Shown: one piece after another, positions 22,100 through 31,995 of the stretch
Layout of the letters: every line of letters starts with the position of its first letter
How positions within the stretch are numbered: position 1 is the stretch's first letter
NCBI GenBank assembly: GCA_029204225.1
Contig: CM055094.1
Coordinates: 12,499,314 to 12,563,313 of the forward strand
Direction of reading: 5' to 3'
Origin: Diphasiastrum complanatum
Taxonomy: Eukaryota > Streptophyta > Lycopodiopsida > Lycopodiales > Lycopodiaceae
Length of the DNA stretch: 64,000 nt
Position numbers and translations under genes: made by a program
The notes under the pieces: model-generated
What the model was told of the DNA's origin: nothing
The model's database searches: none
Seen by the model: only the letters and a program-made list of their open reading frames with translations

Positions 22100-23230
22100 C
22101 AAGAATCATATTCCTATATCGTGAAAAAGATTTCGAAAATCAACCAATCGATACTTCTCAAAAATGAAAAACTTCTCAGTTTCAAAATCAGACTGTATCA
22201 GATTTGACCCAAAATTTGACAGGGACTTGATCTAGAAAATCAAAACCTAAAAATTAGAATTGACGAAGGTTCCCTAGGCGAAGATTTACTCAGCGAAGGT
22301 TTAGCAGTGCTATGTTTGAAAAAAAAAAATTCTCTAATCAGGGTTTTCTGACAAGTTCTATGGAAATAACCTTCACCGAACTCTCAGACTCATAATCTGA
22401 CACAGATAAAGCTAGGGTAGAACTGGCGAAGGTTTCTAACACACAAAAACACAGTTTCTGTAGTTTGGCGAGGGTAAAAATAGAGATTTTCTATGATCTG
22501 GATAGAATGAATGTTCGTTGAACTCAAAAATAGTAAATTACTATACATAGAATAATCTAGAAACTCGACAAAGGTTTTGGCAAAGAATCAAGAGTAATGT
22601 TGGTATTTTTGCAAAACAGAGACTTTTTTGGCAAAAATATGACAATATGACAACTGATCCTCTGAGAAACCTTATATTTCTTATATAATTTTTCGCCGTC
22701 CTTGCAGTAGATAGATCTGAATTACACCTATGCACAGTGAATCGGGCGAAGGTTCTTTTTCTGTAATTTTAGGGTTTTGGTTTTTGGTGTTTTTTGATGG
22801 TTTTTCTGATGTTTTTGGGCTAGGAATGATTGTTCGCCCGTCAAACTGAAGATTTTGTGATCAAAATCGAAGGTGTCTATAACTCGGCGAACATTTTCTG
22901 AAAGAGGACAAAAAGTTATCAGTTCTGATGACGATTTTTGCTTTCTTTTGACCAAAATCTGGCAGATTTGACCAATTTTTGTTGTTTTTGCTGATATCTC
23001 ATATCCAAATGGATCTTGAGATAGGTGATCTCAGTAGCTTTCCTTGTTCCACAATCAGATTAGATTTCAAACAAGCAAATCCACTCACATCAAACAAAAT
23101 CACTCCCAAACTAATCCTAAATGCAGATTTAACACTATTCATGCCACGACAAGATGCCTAATGCAAGCTAACCATCCAACAAACATGTTGCAAATTGAAA
23201 TATTGGCGTAGCTCCCTGGCAACGGCACCA
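22100..23230 (-). mobile_element. Gypsy leader region, minus strand
   Basis: Untranslated leader of the Gypsy whose 5' LTR is 23,235-23,979. It closely follows the leader at 59,425-59,950 (shared blocks around CACCTATGCACAGTGAATCG and the TTAGGGTTTTGG stretch). GGCGAAGGTTT-like words recur through it. It lacks recognisable gag, and the 3' part of the element is not found. Confidence 0.7.
23213..23230 (-). other. primer binding site, tRNA-Asp type
   Basis: The minus strand reads TGGTGCCGTTGCCAGGGA, differing at two positions from TGGCGCCGTTGCCGGGGA, the tRNA-Asp complement used by many plant Gypsy elements. It lies 4 bases inside the LTR end. Confidence 0.82.
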
Positions 23231-23234
23231 AAAT

Positions 23235-23979
23235 TGTAGTGGGTTTCTTTCCTTGCCTATCCTCAACCCAAGATCTAATCAATCTAGCATCGAGGAGATG
23301 AAGTTAGTTGTCACGCGTAGATTCGTTCCCATGAGAGCGATAACATAGTTCAGATTTCAGCATGAATGGAAGATTCACATCTAACTCCACCATCCACTAA
23401 CCCTAAGCATTAACACTACATCCATTAACACTATCCACAATGAAGATAACTTACTCTTTCTCTCTCTCCCTTTCTCTCTCATAAAAAGTATAAAAACATG
23501 CAATCCCAATAACAATCAAATCCAACAATTAGCAAAACACAATAAAAGCATGAGAGATGGAGGAAAAGTGATAGAGAGCAAGGACAATCATAAATCCATT
23601 TCACAAGAGAACCAATCTGCTTTATTGAAATGAAGATATGTACATGTGTAGCAAACTCAAGTTGGTCCCTTTTTATAGTAGAGAGGAAGACCTTGGCCTT
23701 TAAATCCTATTGGTCCATTTTTGCCTCCATAACTATTCAAATTTAAAAAAGAGTGAGAACCATCCAAATTGGAGGGAAACCCAACTTTATTCACTAACTT
23801 GACATCTAGACCCTACGATATTAAGAGTCCCACAAAAAGGCCTAAAGTCCTTTTATTAACTTTCTAATTAATCAAATCTCTATGTGAACATCGGGTTGGA
23901 CTTACACACGCAGGATGTCAATCCCTCTCACTTATTAACTAGGGTTAGAGTTGCCTTGGGATCTACAAACCCTCTAACA
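23235..23979 (-). repeat. Gypsy 5' LTR, minus orientation
   Basis: About 745 bp. On the minus strand it reads TGTTAGAGGG to CCCACTACA, the same family as 15,668-16,413 but in the opposite orientation. Confidence 0.88.
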
Positions 23980-24179
23980 AGATCCATATATATTTGATAG
24001 TCTTCCTGTTTGCTAGAACTCGTTCAAGAGTCCATATGTTCTACTCCATGGAGTTTATTTCTTCTTCCATGGCCTTGATCCATTTGTCCTTTTCTGGACT
24101 GTCAATAGCTTCTTTTGTGGTTCACCACCGAATCCACAAAACTCTTTTGAGATTGAAGCTAAACTTTCTGGTGCATACA

Positions 24180-25770
24180 TGACATGTTGTCTTCTTTCCT
24201 TGTAGATCTCCTTGGAGATGGTGCAGGTTCATCGACTGCTTTGCCTTTGTCTTGACAATTGAATTATTGTGCATCACAGGTGTTCTGGGTACAAGCTACA
24301 TATCAGTCTGTTCATCATCTAAACTGTCACTTAGTTCATTTAGAGTTTGAATATCTTGATCTAGATGTTTAGGGTCCGCTCCCTCTGTCAGTGTGGGCAG
24401 GTCATAATACTGCTTGCTAAGAATCTCATAGCCGACTGGATCTCCATCATCCATTGTTCTTGCCTGGTCAAACTTGACGTCTCTAATAGTCTTTACTTAC
24501 TTGGTCTGAGGCATGTATATTCTATAATATGAAGAATGTATATCATAGCCTACAAGGAATTCTTGCTCCACCTTTTTCATCCATCTTCTTTCACTTCTTG
24601 TTTGGTATGTGTGCATATGCTACGCACCCAAAGATACGTACATGAGCTATATTTGGCTTGTTGCGCCACCACACCTCATGTGGAGTAGTGTGAGGAACGC
24701 CTGATTTGTCAGTCCTGTTTTGCATGTAGGCGGCTGTAGCTACTGCTTCAATCCATAGTAATTTTGATGTCTTTGAATAGGCCATCATGCATCTTGCAGC
24801 TTCCATGAGAGTCCTATTTTTCCTCTCTGTAACACCATTGTATTGTGTTGTATTCGCTGTAGTCTTCTTATAAAGGATTTCGCGACTGCTACAGAAATTA
24901 ACAAATCGGTTGGAGACATATTTTTTGCCCCTGTCGGTTCATGTAGTTGCTTGACTTTCTTTGTAGTCTACTTCCTAGCCCAATTTACATACTCTCTAAA
25001 TTTCTCAAGTGCTTATGACTTGTTGTGGATGAAGTAAACTTGTTGAAATCGTCAATGAAGGTGATGTGGTATCTTGATCCTCCCACAGAGACCACATCAA
25101 AAGGTCCACATATGTTCGAGTGTATTAACTCTAGGAGTTCTGTTGTCTTGAAGGAGTCCTTTGTAAAGGGTGTACGTGACATCTTCCCTTTGTTGCATGC
25201 ATCACAAGATGCCAACTCGTTGCATCTTTGATGCTAACACCTGTGAATACGCCATTCTGGCTAGCTTTGTGCAAAGTCATCGTGTTCATATGACATAGTC
25301 TTCTATGCCATAGAACTTCCATAAACTAATAGATATGATGAGCTTCTTCTATGGGAAGTCGTACCTTCAGATGATACAAGTTGCCTTTGTGCTTGCCTTG
25401 CGTAATGAGGTTATTGGTACTGGCATCAACCATGTTGCATGTCTCTTCCGTGAATGTCATGTGCATGCCTGTATCTGCTATCTTCACCACTGATAGAAGC
25501 ATAGGCACGTACATGACATCATCTAATCTTTTGTCTCTGTCGTTGGTGTTTAGCCATAGCACTCCAGTTCCGCTCACTTCATGTCTTGATCCATTTCCTA
25601 GAATGATGAATCTGGATGAATCTATATGTCGCAAGTCAGTTATCATTTGTCTTGTTGTCACAAAAAGTGACGTAGCACATGAGTCAAAAAAAACATCTTG
25701 CATATGGGGGTTTTTGATCCCTTTTTGGCTCACAAATTCATCAATACTTTCTAATAACTCTCGCATACTT
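24180..25770 (-). pseudogene. Copia C copy 1, protease to integrase-RT linker
   Basis: The minus strand reads, in order: a protease region with VFFDSCATSLF (catalytic DSG altered to DSC) and VMYVPMLLSVVKIADTGM (25,766-25,326); LWHRRLCHMNTMTLHKAS; CDACNKGKMSRTPFTKDS and FIDDFNKF (25,215-24,985); MEAARCMMAYSK and FGCVAYAHIP (24,806-24,591); then a linker with SPEKDKWIKAMEEEINS near 24,060-24,110. Stops and frame shifts occur at several points and RT is absent. It shares long stretches with the plus-strand copy at 28,298-29,938, so the two are one family. Confidence 0.85.
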
Positions 25771-26545
25771 GATCTTAGATGAAAAATGATCTTCTGAGCT
25801 CATTGGACCATGTTGTGAAAGTTACTTGTGCGAGGGTTCTCCGATTCTTGGGATTTTTTACTTTTCTTGGCACTTGAAACTCTCTCATAGTTCACTGGAG
25901 CAAGATGAATTCTCGCAGTCTCGTCTATAAGCTAATCTCATCAAGAGGAAGCTTCAGCAGGAGAGGCGAGGGCTAGTTGCAACATGAACTTGAAAAAAAG
26001 AGGTTTACGAGGGTTTTGGTTGAAAAATGACTATTCTAGATTTTAGAAACTCTTGTAGAAGGTCTTCCACTGCAAAGTAACTCTCGCAGCCTCGTTTGTG
26101 AGCTTATCTCAAAGAGATCTAGCTACAACAGGAGTGGCGGGTTACTAATTTTGAATTTTTTTTTTTAATATACAATTTTTGAAATTTTATGGATTTTTTC
26201 ACTTTCTGAAAATTTGTTGGGAGGTAACTCTCTCAAGCTTCTATGCAAGACTGGGACAATGTCCTCAGGCTGCTGCCAATCGTGCGAGAGTTTTTTTTAT
26301 AGGGGATAGTGAGAAATCAAAATTTGATGGTTTTTTGCTTTTTTTTTCTTTCAAAATTGCAGAAGGGTTTTTGAAATAGGTGATGATGTGTGAAGCCCTT
26401 AGAGGTTGTCTCAGGTCTCCAGTACTTCCAAACACCTCCTCCGTTAGCTTCAAATAGATCAACACACAAAAACATTCACTCTAAACTACTCCAAAATCCC
26501 TTCTAACAACTAAAACATCAACTAAACACTAGTAGTAGCTATCTC
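25771..26545 (-). mobile_element. Gypsy leader for the LTR at 26,562
   Basis: Non-coding stretch downstream (on the minus strand) of a tRNA-Asp-like primer site. It contains a diverged internal duplication around CTCGCAGYCTCGT (25,913 and 26,082). No gag is recognised. Confidence 0.5.
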
Positions 26546-26560
26546 CAGCAACGACGCCAC
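26546..26560 (-). other. primer binding site, tRNA-Asp-like
   Basis: The minus strand reads TGGCGTCGTTGCTGG, close to TGGCGCCGTTGCCGG, one base from the LTR end. Confidence 0.75.
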
Positions 26561-26561
26561 T

Positions 26562-27325
26562 TGTTGGGTCGTAGATATAGCATAAGCCACCCTCTGCCTG
26601 TCAAGAAGGGTTAGATCTACAAGGATAGGTCTCTAACTATGATTAGTTGCTTATTGTAGTTGCTTTTGTTGCAAAAACTAACAATAACCCCCAAAAACTA
26701 ACACTATCCACACATGCCAATCAAAGTAGAGGTGAGATAGAGGGAAGAGAGAGGAGTTAGAGGGAGGTGACTCATTAGCTATTGCTTTAATCTAATGGAG
26801 AATCATTAACAAGCATAAATCATAGGAAGAACAAAGCATAGAAAAAAGAAAGCTTCAATGAAAAGCATTAGACATTAAGAAAAAGCTCATGAGGATGCTT
26901 GAATCCACAAAGTGGTAGACTTTTCTCCTCTCTATTAGCATGTAAAATGGAGTACAAGAGGTGTCTTTTTATTCTTGGGGAGGCCCTTGCCCCTTTGCTT
27001 CTATTGACTACTTCATGGAAGGGAGGATTGAAATCCCAACCCTTCAAAAGAAACACATCTTAATCTAAGGTGCACAAAGAAGCACACTCCACCTACCACC
27101 ATTTTGACTTTGACTAGTACTTAGGACTTAAACAAAACTTAATCAACTTAGACTTTGGGCCTTTTACATTATTTTAATCAAATGGCCCAAGTTTATTTTA
27201 TTCCATAATACAATAATTTACACGTGCTCATTGGGCTATGGGCTTACGCACACATGATGCCGACCCTCGCGCCTATTTTCTATTTATTGGCTAATTTTAT
27301 TTATTTACATGAAATACCCTCAACA
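26562..27325 (-). repeat. second Gypsy-type LTR family, minus orientation
   Basis: About 764 bp. On the minus strand it reads TGTTGAGGGT to GACCCAACA. It shares no obvious sequence with the 745 bp LTR family. It cuts into Copia linker sequence at 27,340. Confidence 0.75.
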
Positions 27326-27339
27326 ATTATTGTACTAGA

Positions 27340-27690
27340 TAGCAAGCAGACTCATCAATAGACCCTATAGGCTGTGTGCGCACTCTGGTTGATCTTTTTG
27401 GAGGTGGCATAGGTTGATAATCATGTCCTTGGTTTTGTTGCTCCTGAGTAGCAACGTCTTCTTTGAATTCGTCGTCGAAAAGTTGTTCGGCTATCGGCAC
27501 ATTCGAACTCGAGACTTAATTTCTGGCATGAGTATTCGATAGTCCTTCTGGAACTTTGCTAGTATCTTTCAAGTTGATAAATTGATTCTTGATAAAGATG
27601 ACATCCCTGCGGAAGAATATCTTTAATGTATCAGGATCGTATAGCTTGTAGGTTTTATCTAAAGAAACATAACCAATGTGGATAGATTTA
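27340..27690 (-). pseudogene. Copia integrase-RT linker fragment
   Basis: The minus strand reads HIGYVSLDKTYKLYDPDT, FFRRDVIF and then PPPKRSTRVRTQP, the conserved end of Copia integrase and start of the RT linker. One stop lies in between. It is interrupted at the low end by the LTR at 26,562-27,325. Confidence 0.75.
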
Positions 27691-27802
27691 ATGAAAAGTA
27701 GTGAATAAGCTTATCGAAAATGTGTTTCACGGCTTCGATAGAGATAGTAGATGGGCATTGAAGGTGTCAAGGCACATTTGGATCGTATTCCATCATAGAT
27801 AG

Positions 27803-28120
27803 TGTTGTGGACAAACCTATTGTGAGGTTTATGTCACCTCTTTATAGTTTTATATTAGGTTGAAGAGGAGACATGTCGAGGAAGCAACAAGGAGACTTGA
27901 AGGAAAAGCAATTAATCCTCTCTGTAGGATTATGGTGAATCAATCTCCATTGTAGAATATGTAACTTGCACATCAAGTAAGCCAATGGGGACATTTGAAA
28001 GGTTCTTTACAAAGAAAGATCATAAGAGGTGATATAAAACACCTTATGTTTTAGGGCTTCAATACTTTGTAAAGGGTTGTGGCCATGCAGTATGTGGCAA
28101 GGTAGAATCAGGTACCATCC

Positions 28121-28179
<59 letters not shown>

Positions 28180-28277
28180 ACCTTTATTAATCTCTTTTTC
28201 CATACCTAGAAGGTATATAAGATAAAAAACAATACATAAAAGTGAGAATAAACCCAAGGAGAAATATTGCCATCAAC
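27803..28277. repeat. possible LTR with GA array
   Basis: Begins TGTTGTGG and ends ATCAACA, non-coding, with a (GA)n run inside. No partner LTR or target duplication is found, so the call is tentative. Confidence 0.35.
28123..28178. repeat. (GA)n microsatellite, about 56 bp
   Basis: Pure GA dinucleotides within the possible LTR at 27,803-28,277. Confidence 0.97.
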
Positions 28278-28297
28278 AAGCTAAAACAATATCAACT

Positions 28298-29938
28298 ATG
28301 ACTAGACGATGTTCTATTCGTGCCCACACTACAACAAGACTTGCTACCAGTCGCAAAAATATGGACGCTGGGATGCGTGTGACATTTTCCAACGAAACAT
28401 GCAACGTCGTTGATGCCAGCGCCAGTACGCTGATTACGCAAGGTAGACGAAAGGGCAACCTGTATCATTTGAGGGTACGCTTGTCGACAGATCAAGCACA
28501 CCAAGTCCATGGTTCGGCAGATGTTCTATGGCACGAGAGACTATGCCACATGAACTCAATGACATTGTATCAAGCAAGCTAGCATGGAGCTATCACAGGG
28601 GTAAGCATCACGAATGTAACCAATTCGACAACCTGTGATGCGTGCATGAAAGGGAAGATGTCCCGAACTCTTTTCACCAGAGACTCCTACAGAACAACAA
28701 AGATTATGGAGCTGGTACATTTGGACATACGTGGACCTTTCGATGTGATCTCAATAGGAGGCTCAAAGTACTATATCACCTTCATTGATGACTATAGCAA
28801 GTTCTCCAGACTCTACTTCATTCACAACAAATTAGATGCACTCAACAAGTTCACATAATACATGAACTAGGCAAAAAGATACACAAAAAACAAGGTGAAG
28901 CAGATCAAGACTGATCGTGGTGGAGAATACATCTCGCACCACTTTACTAACTTCTGCAAAGATCAAGGAATCCTTCATAGGAGGATTGCATCCTATACAC
29001 CTCAACATAACAGTGTAGCTGAAAGAAAGAACATGACACTCATGGAAGCCGCAAGGTGCACGGTGGCCTATTCAAAGGCACCAAGAGTGCTATGGGATGA
29101 AGCAGTAGCTACAAGCACCTATATCCAGAATAGGATACATGAACTATAGTGGGGTAGAAAATCCAATCTGACACATGTTCGGATTTTTGGCTGTTCAACT
29201 TATGCACATATTCTTGATAAGCTTCGAAAGAAGCTTGATGAGGAAGTCGAATTAGGATATCTCATCAGGTATGAAAATCATTCGTCATACTACAAGATCT
29301 ACATGCCAGAAACGAATATAGTAAAGACTGTTAGAGACGTCAAGTTTGATGAGACCATAACAATGGCCGACAATGATTTTGCTAGCTGTGAAGTCCTAGG
29401 AAGGCAGTACTACTATATGCCAACCATGACAGAGGGAGCAGAACCTGAACACTCAGACGAAGATGTTTGAACTCCACGTCAGTTGAGCGACGAATCAGAC
29501 GAAGAAGGGATCACAAGCCTGCCTGCAGCTACAACTCCTGTAAACGGAGATGGTTCCGGACCTAGCCAAAGAGACAAAGGCAAGAGCATTGCAGTACCAG
29601 AAGAATCTCCAAGGAGATCAACAAGAGAGCGAAGAGCACCAACAAGATTAGCAGCTCGGATCCAATATCCACAGAGTTTTGTGGATTCAGTGGTGAAAAA
29701 CAAACATTTGAGAAAGCCATCGACAGTCCAAACAAGGACAAATGGATCCAAGCCATGAATAAGAAATTTGAATCCATTAAGAAGAATGATGTATGGACAC
29801 TGCAACAAGTGCCACACAAGCGAAAGACAGTGCAATGCAACTGGGTTTACAAGCTCAAGTATGGACCGAATGGAAATGTTTCGAGATACAAGGCTAGACT
29901 TGTAGCGAAGGGATTATCTCCCACGGACAATCTGGATA
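28298..29938 (+). pseudogene. Copia C copy 2, protease end to RT start
   Basis: Plus-strand blocks in order: MDAGMRVTFSNETCNVVDAS and LWHERLCHMNSMTLYQAS (28,298-28,582); CDACMKGKMSRTLFTRDS and FIDDYSKFSRL (28,646-28,858); KTDRGGEYIS, SYTPQHNSVAERKN and MEAARCTVAYSK (28,895-29,149); a linker with SPRRSTRERRAPTRL; and the RT start CNWVYKLKYGPNG and RYKARLVAKGLS (29,755-29,938). It then ends abruptly at an LTR. At least five stops or frame shifts interrupt it. It is the same family as the minus-strand copy at 24,180-25,770. Confidence 0.87.
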
Positions 29939-30443
29939 CCGTTAGGATGTGCTTAATTAGCCGTTCTTGTAATCTCAGTTTAGTTTAAACCTTTATCCTC
30001 CCTCATATATATAAACAGATTGAGAACGAGAGGATCAATTGAACATTAGATGAACATCAATTTGGTTGAACATCATGTACATGTCCAAGAAGTCCACTAG
30101 TGAGCGAGACGAACATATACAATTAGTGAGAGAGATAGTGTCTCTCATGCCGACGCGCTGTGTGGGTTTGTCACAACATCGCTCTCTTGTAAAAAAGATC
30201 ATTGATAATATAGTAGCTGGAATGCATTTGTTGAATGATCTCGAGTGATTTGATGTTTGATTGTTATATGTTTGTATTCAGCTGTTTATTATTATTCCAC
30301 ATACTGGTTTCATCTCGTTGAATGTATAAACAAATACTAAAGTAGGTCAGTAGTGTCTTTCTACGCTCTGGAGGATTGTAGTCTGTTGTAGCAAGCAGTA
30401 GACCAGCAGACATAATCGAACTCCATCCGGGCAATTGTCATCA
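29939..30443 (+). repeat. LTR ending at a primer site
   Basis: Non-coding sequence with a TATATATAAAC box near 30,004, ending GTCATCA just before a tRNA-iMet primer site. It is probably a 5' LTR whose internal region is lost. The left edge is set by the end of Copia coding. Confidence 0.6.
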
Positions 30444-30444
30444 G

Positions 30445-30500
30445 TGGTATCAGAGCGTTTGACATTCTAGACACACAATTGTCATCAGTGGTATCAGAGT
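30445..30500 (+). other. tandemly duplicated primer binding site
   Basis: TGGTATCAGAGC at 30,445-30,456 and TGGTATCAGAGT at 30,489-30,500, each preceded by CAATTGTCATCAG. The period is 44 bases. Confidence 0.8.
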
Positions 30501-31380
30501 GTTTGGTGTTCTAAATCATTCTCTTCATAGGCTTGTCAACAACTAATCGTTCCTAAATGTTATGTTTTTTTTATTACCGAGTCATGGCATTAGGGAGGAG
30601 GGTAGACTCCACATGGTACTCTTTAATGTAATGCCAAGTGCTTAGATTTTATTTGTATTTTGGAGGCACATCCAGAAGCACAATATTCATGCAAACTTAA
30701 AACTAGGATTTTTGTGAGCCATTTCTTCACAATTTTCAAGTGGATAGCCAATAAAAAGTTCACACATAGCACATGAAAATCATGATGGAATGTGCATGTG
30801 GACAACCAATGGTGGGCTGCCACATGCATGTTCCATTAAAAAAGTGATTTTTTAAAAGTATTTTATGCAAAAAATGGGAAGATAATAAAAGAATCCGAAA
30901 TAAAAAGCAAAAAAAAAAATGAAAAAAAAAAATCCAAAAAATAAAGTCAAGATCAAAAGCACACTAGGAAGGGACAAACATTCAATTTTAAAATTTTTTT
31001 TGTGCAAAAGTTGGGAAGATTAACTAAAGAGTCGAGAAAAAATCATAAAGAAATTGAAAAAGAAAAGAAAAAGGAAATGTGAAATGTGTGTGCATGTACA
31101 CTGTGGTACCTCTCCATATCATGTTCCATAAAAGCAAAATTTGAATTTATTTTCATATTTTTGTGCAAAAAATGGGAAGATTAGAAAAATTTGAAAAAAA
31201 AAAAATATTAATTTTTTTTTCGCACCTGCCATTATGCAAGGAGACCTTCTAGCCTTCCATGCAGCTCGAGTCCTAGCCTCGGGCTCCCGGCCTCGGCCAA
31301 TGACCCTCCCAACACACAAGGCCCCGCCACAGGGCCTCCCCTTGCCCCCCATTATGCATATGCATCATGTATATAGGAAG
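30501..31380. other. intergenic AT-rich sequence upstream of DRP5A
   Basis: Mostly A/T-rich, with homopolymer runs. It contains a foldback at 30,785-30,835 (about 16 bp arms around GCATGTGG and CCACATGC, two mismatches). A GC-rich block lies at 31,225-31,350, just upstream of the DRP5A core promoter. No gene is recognised. Confidence 0.5.
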
Positions 31381-31389
31381 GCAAGGCCA

Positions 31390-31401
31390 TATATATTTAT
31401 A
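31390..31401 (+). promoter_or_regulatory. likely TATA box of DRP5A
   Basis: TATATATTTATA lies 231 bases before the chosen start codon and just upstream of a pyrimidine-rich leader. The position fits a plant core promoter, but the transcription start is not shown by sequence alone. Confidence 0.5.
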
Positions 31402-31461
31402 TTTTCAAATTTCGCCCATTTGCCCGCCTTATGCACTCACAAATATTTCTCATTTCTTTTC

Positions 31462-31466
<5 letters not shown>

Positions 31467-31499
<33 letters not shown>
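31467..31499 (+). repeat. (CT)n tract in the DRP5A 5' leader
   Basis: A pure CT run between the TATA-like box and the start codon. Such GA/CT tracts in plant leaders can bind BPC-type GAGA factors; whether this one does is unknown. Confidence 0.85.
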
Positions 31500-31505
<6 letters not shown>

Positions 31506-31588
31506 GTGTTCGTGATCGATCGTGTTTTTCCTCGCTGTCTCTGCCTGCTCGATCCTGTATTCTCCTGCTGCTCGTGGTAGAGCAAAGA

Positions 31589-31597
31589 ATGGCGTGA
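31589..31597 (+). promoter_or_regulatory. minimal upstream ORF
   Basis: ATG GCG TGA, one codon between start and stop, ends 23 bases before the DRP5A start codon and in another frame. If it lies in the mRNA it could lower initiation at the main start. Confidence 0.45.
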
Positions 31598-31620
31598 CCC
31601 ATTTGAAGAAAGCAGCAGAA

Positions 31621-31995
31621 ATGGGCAGCAATACCCCTGTATCGTTCGGATCCAGAAGCCTTGGCAATGCTGCAAGGAAGCTGAGTTCGAGTCAGCAGAC
31701 ATTGTCGGACAATCCATCTCGGCCAGCAGCGGATTTGGTCTACAATTCCTCTGACACTCGATCTCGTTATGAGGCCTACTCTCGACTCCAGGCAAGCGCA
31801 GTGGCATTTGGCGAGAAGCTGCCCATCCCAGAGATCGTAGCTATTGGCGGTCAGTCTGATGGAAAGAGCTCCCTCTTGGAAGCTCTGCTCGGATTTCGGT
31901 TCAATGTGAGGGAGGTGGAGATGGGGACTCGACGTCCCTTGATGCTGCAAATGGTCCATGACCCCAATGCTACTGAGCCTAGATGCCGCCTCCAA
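31621..31995 (+). CDS. DRP5A: DRP5A exon 1
   Basis: Residues 1-125, phase 0 end at RCRLQ, donor GTAAGC. The N-terminal 45 or so residues are Ser/Asn-rich and unconserved. The conserved part starts at [11 protein letters not shown] and includes G1 and G2. Confidence 0.93.

Noticed and set aside
31522-31620. An earlier DRP5A start giving 33 more residues
   Set aside because: The frame is open upstream, but no ATG is present in it before 31,621, and the extra stretch shows no conservation.
31450-31995. Minus-strand open frame of 181 aa opposite DRP5A exon 1
   Set aside because: It is a shadow of the conserved exon, ends in the CT repeat and has no recognised domain.
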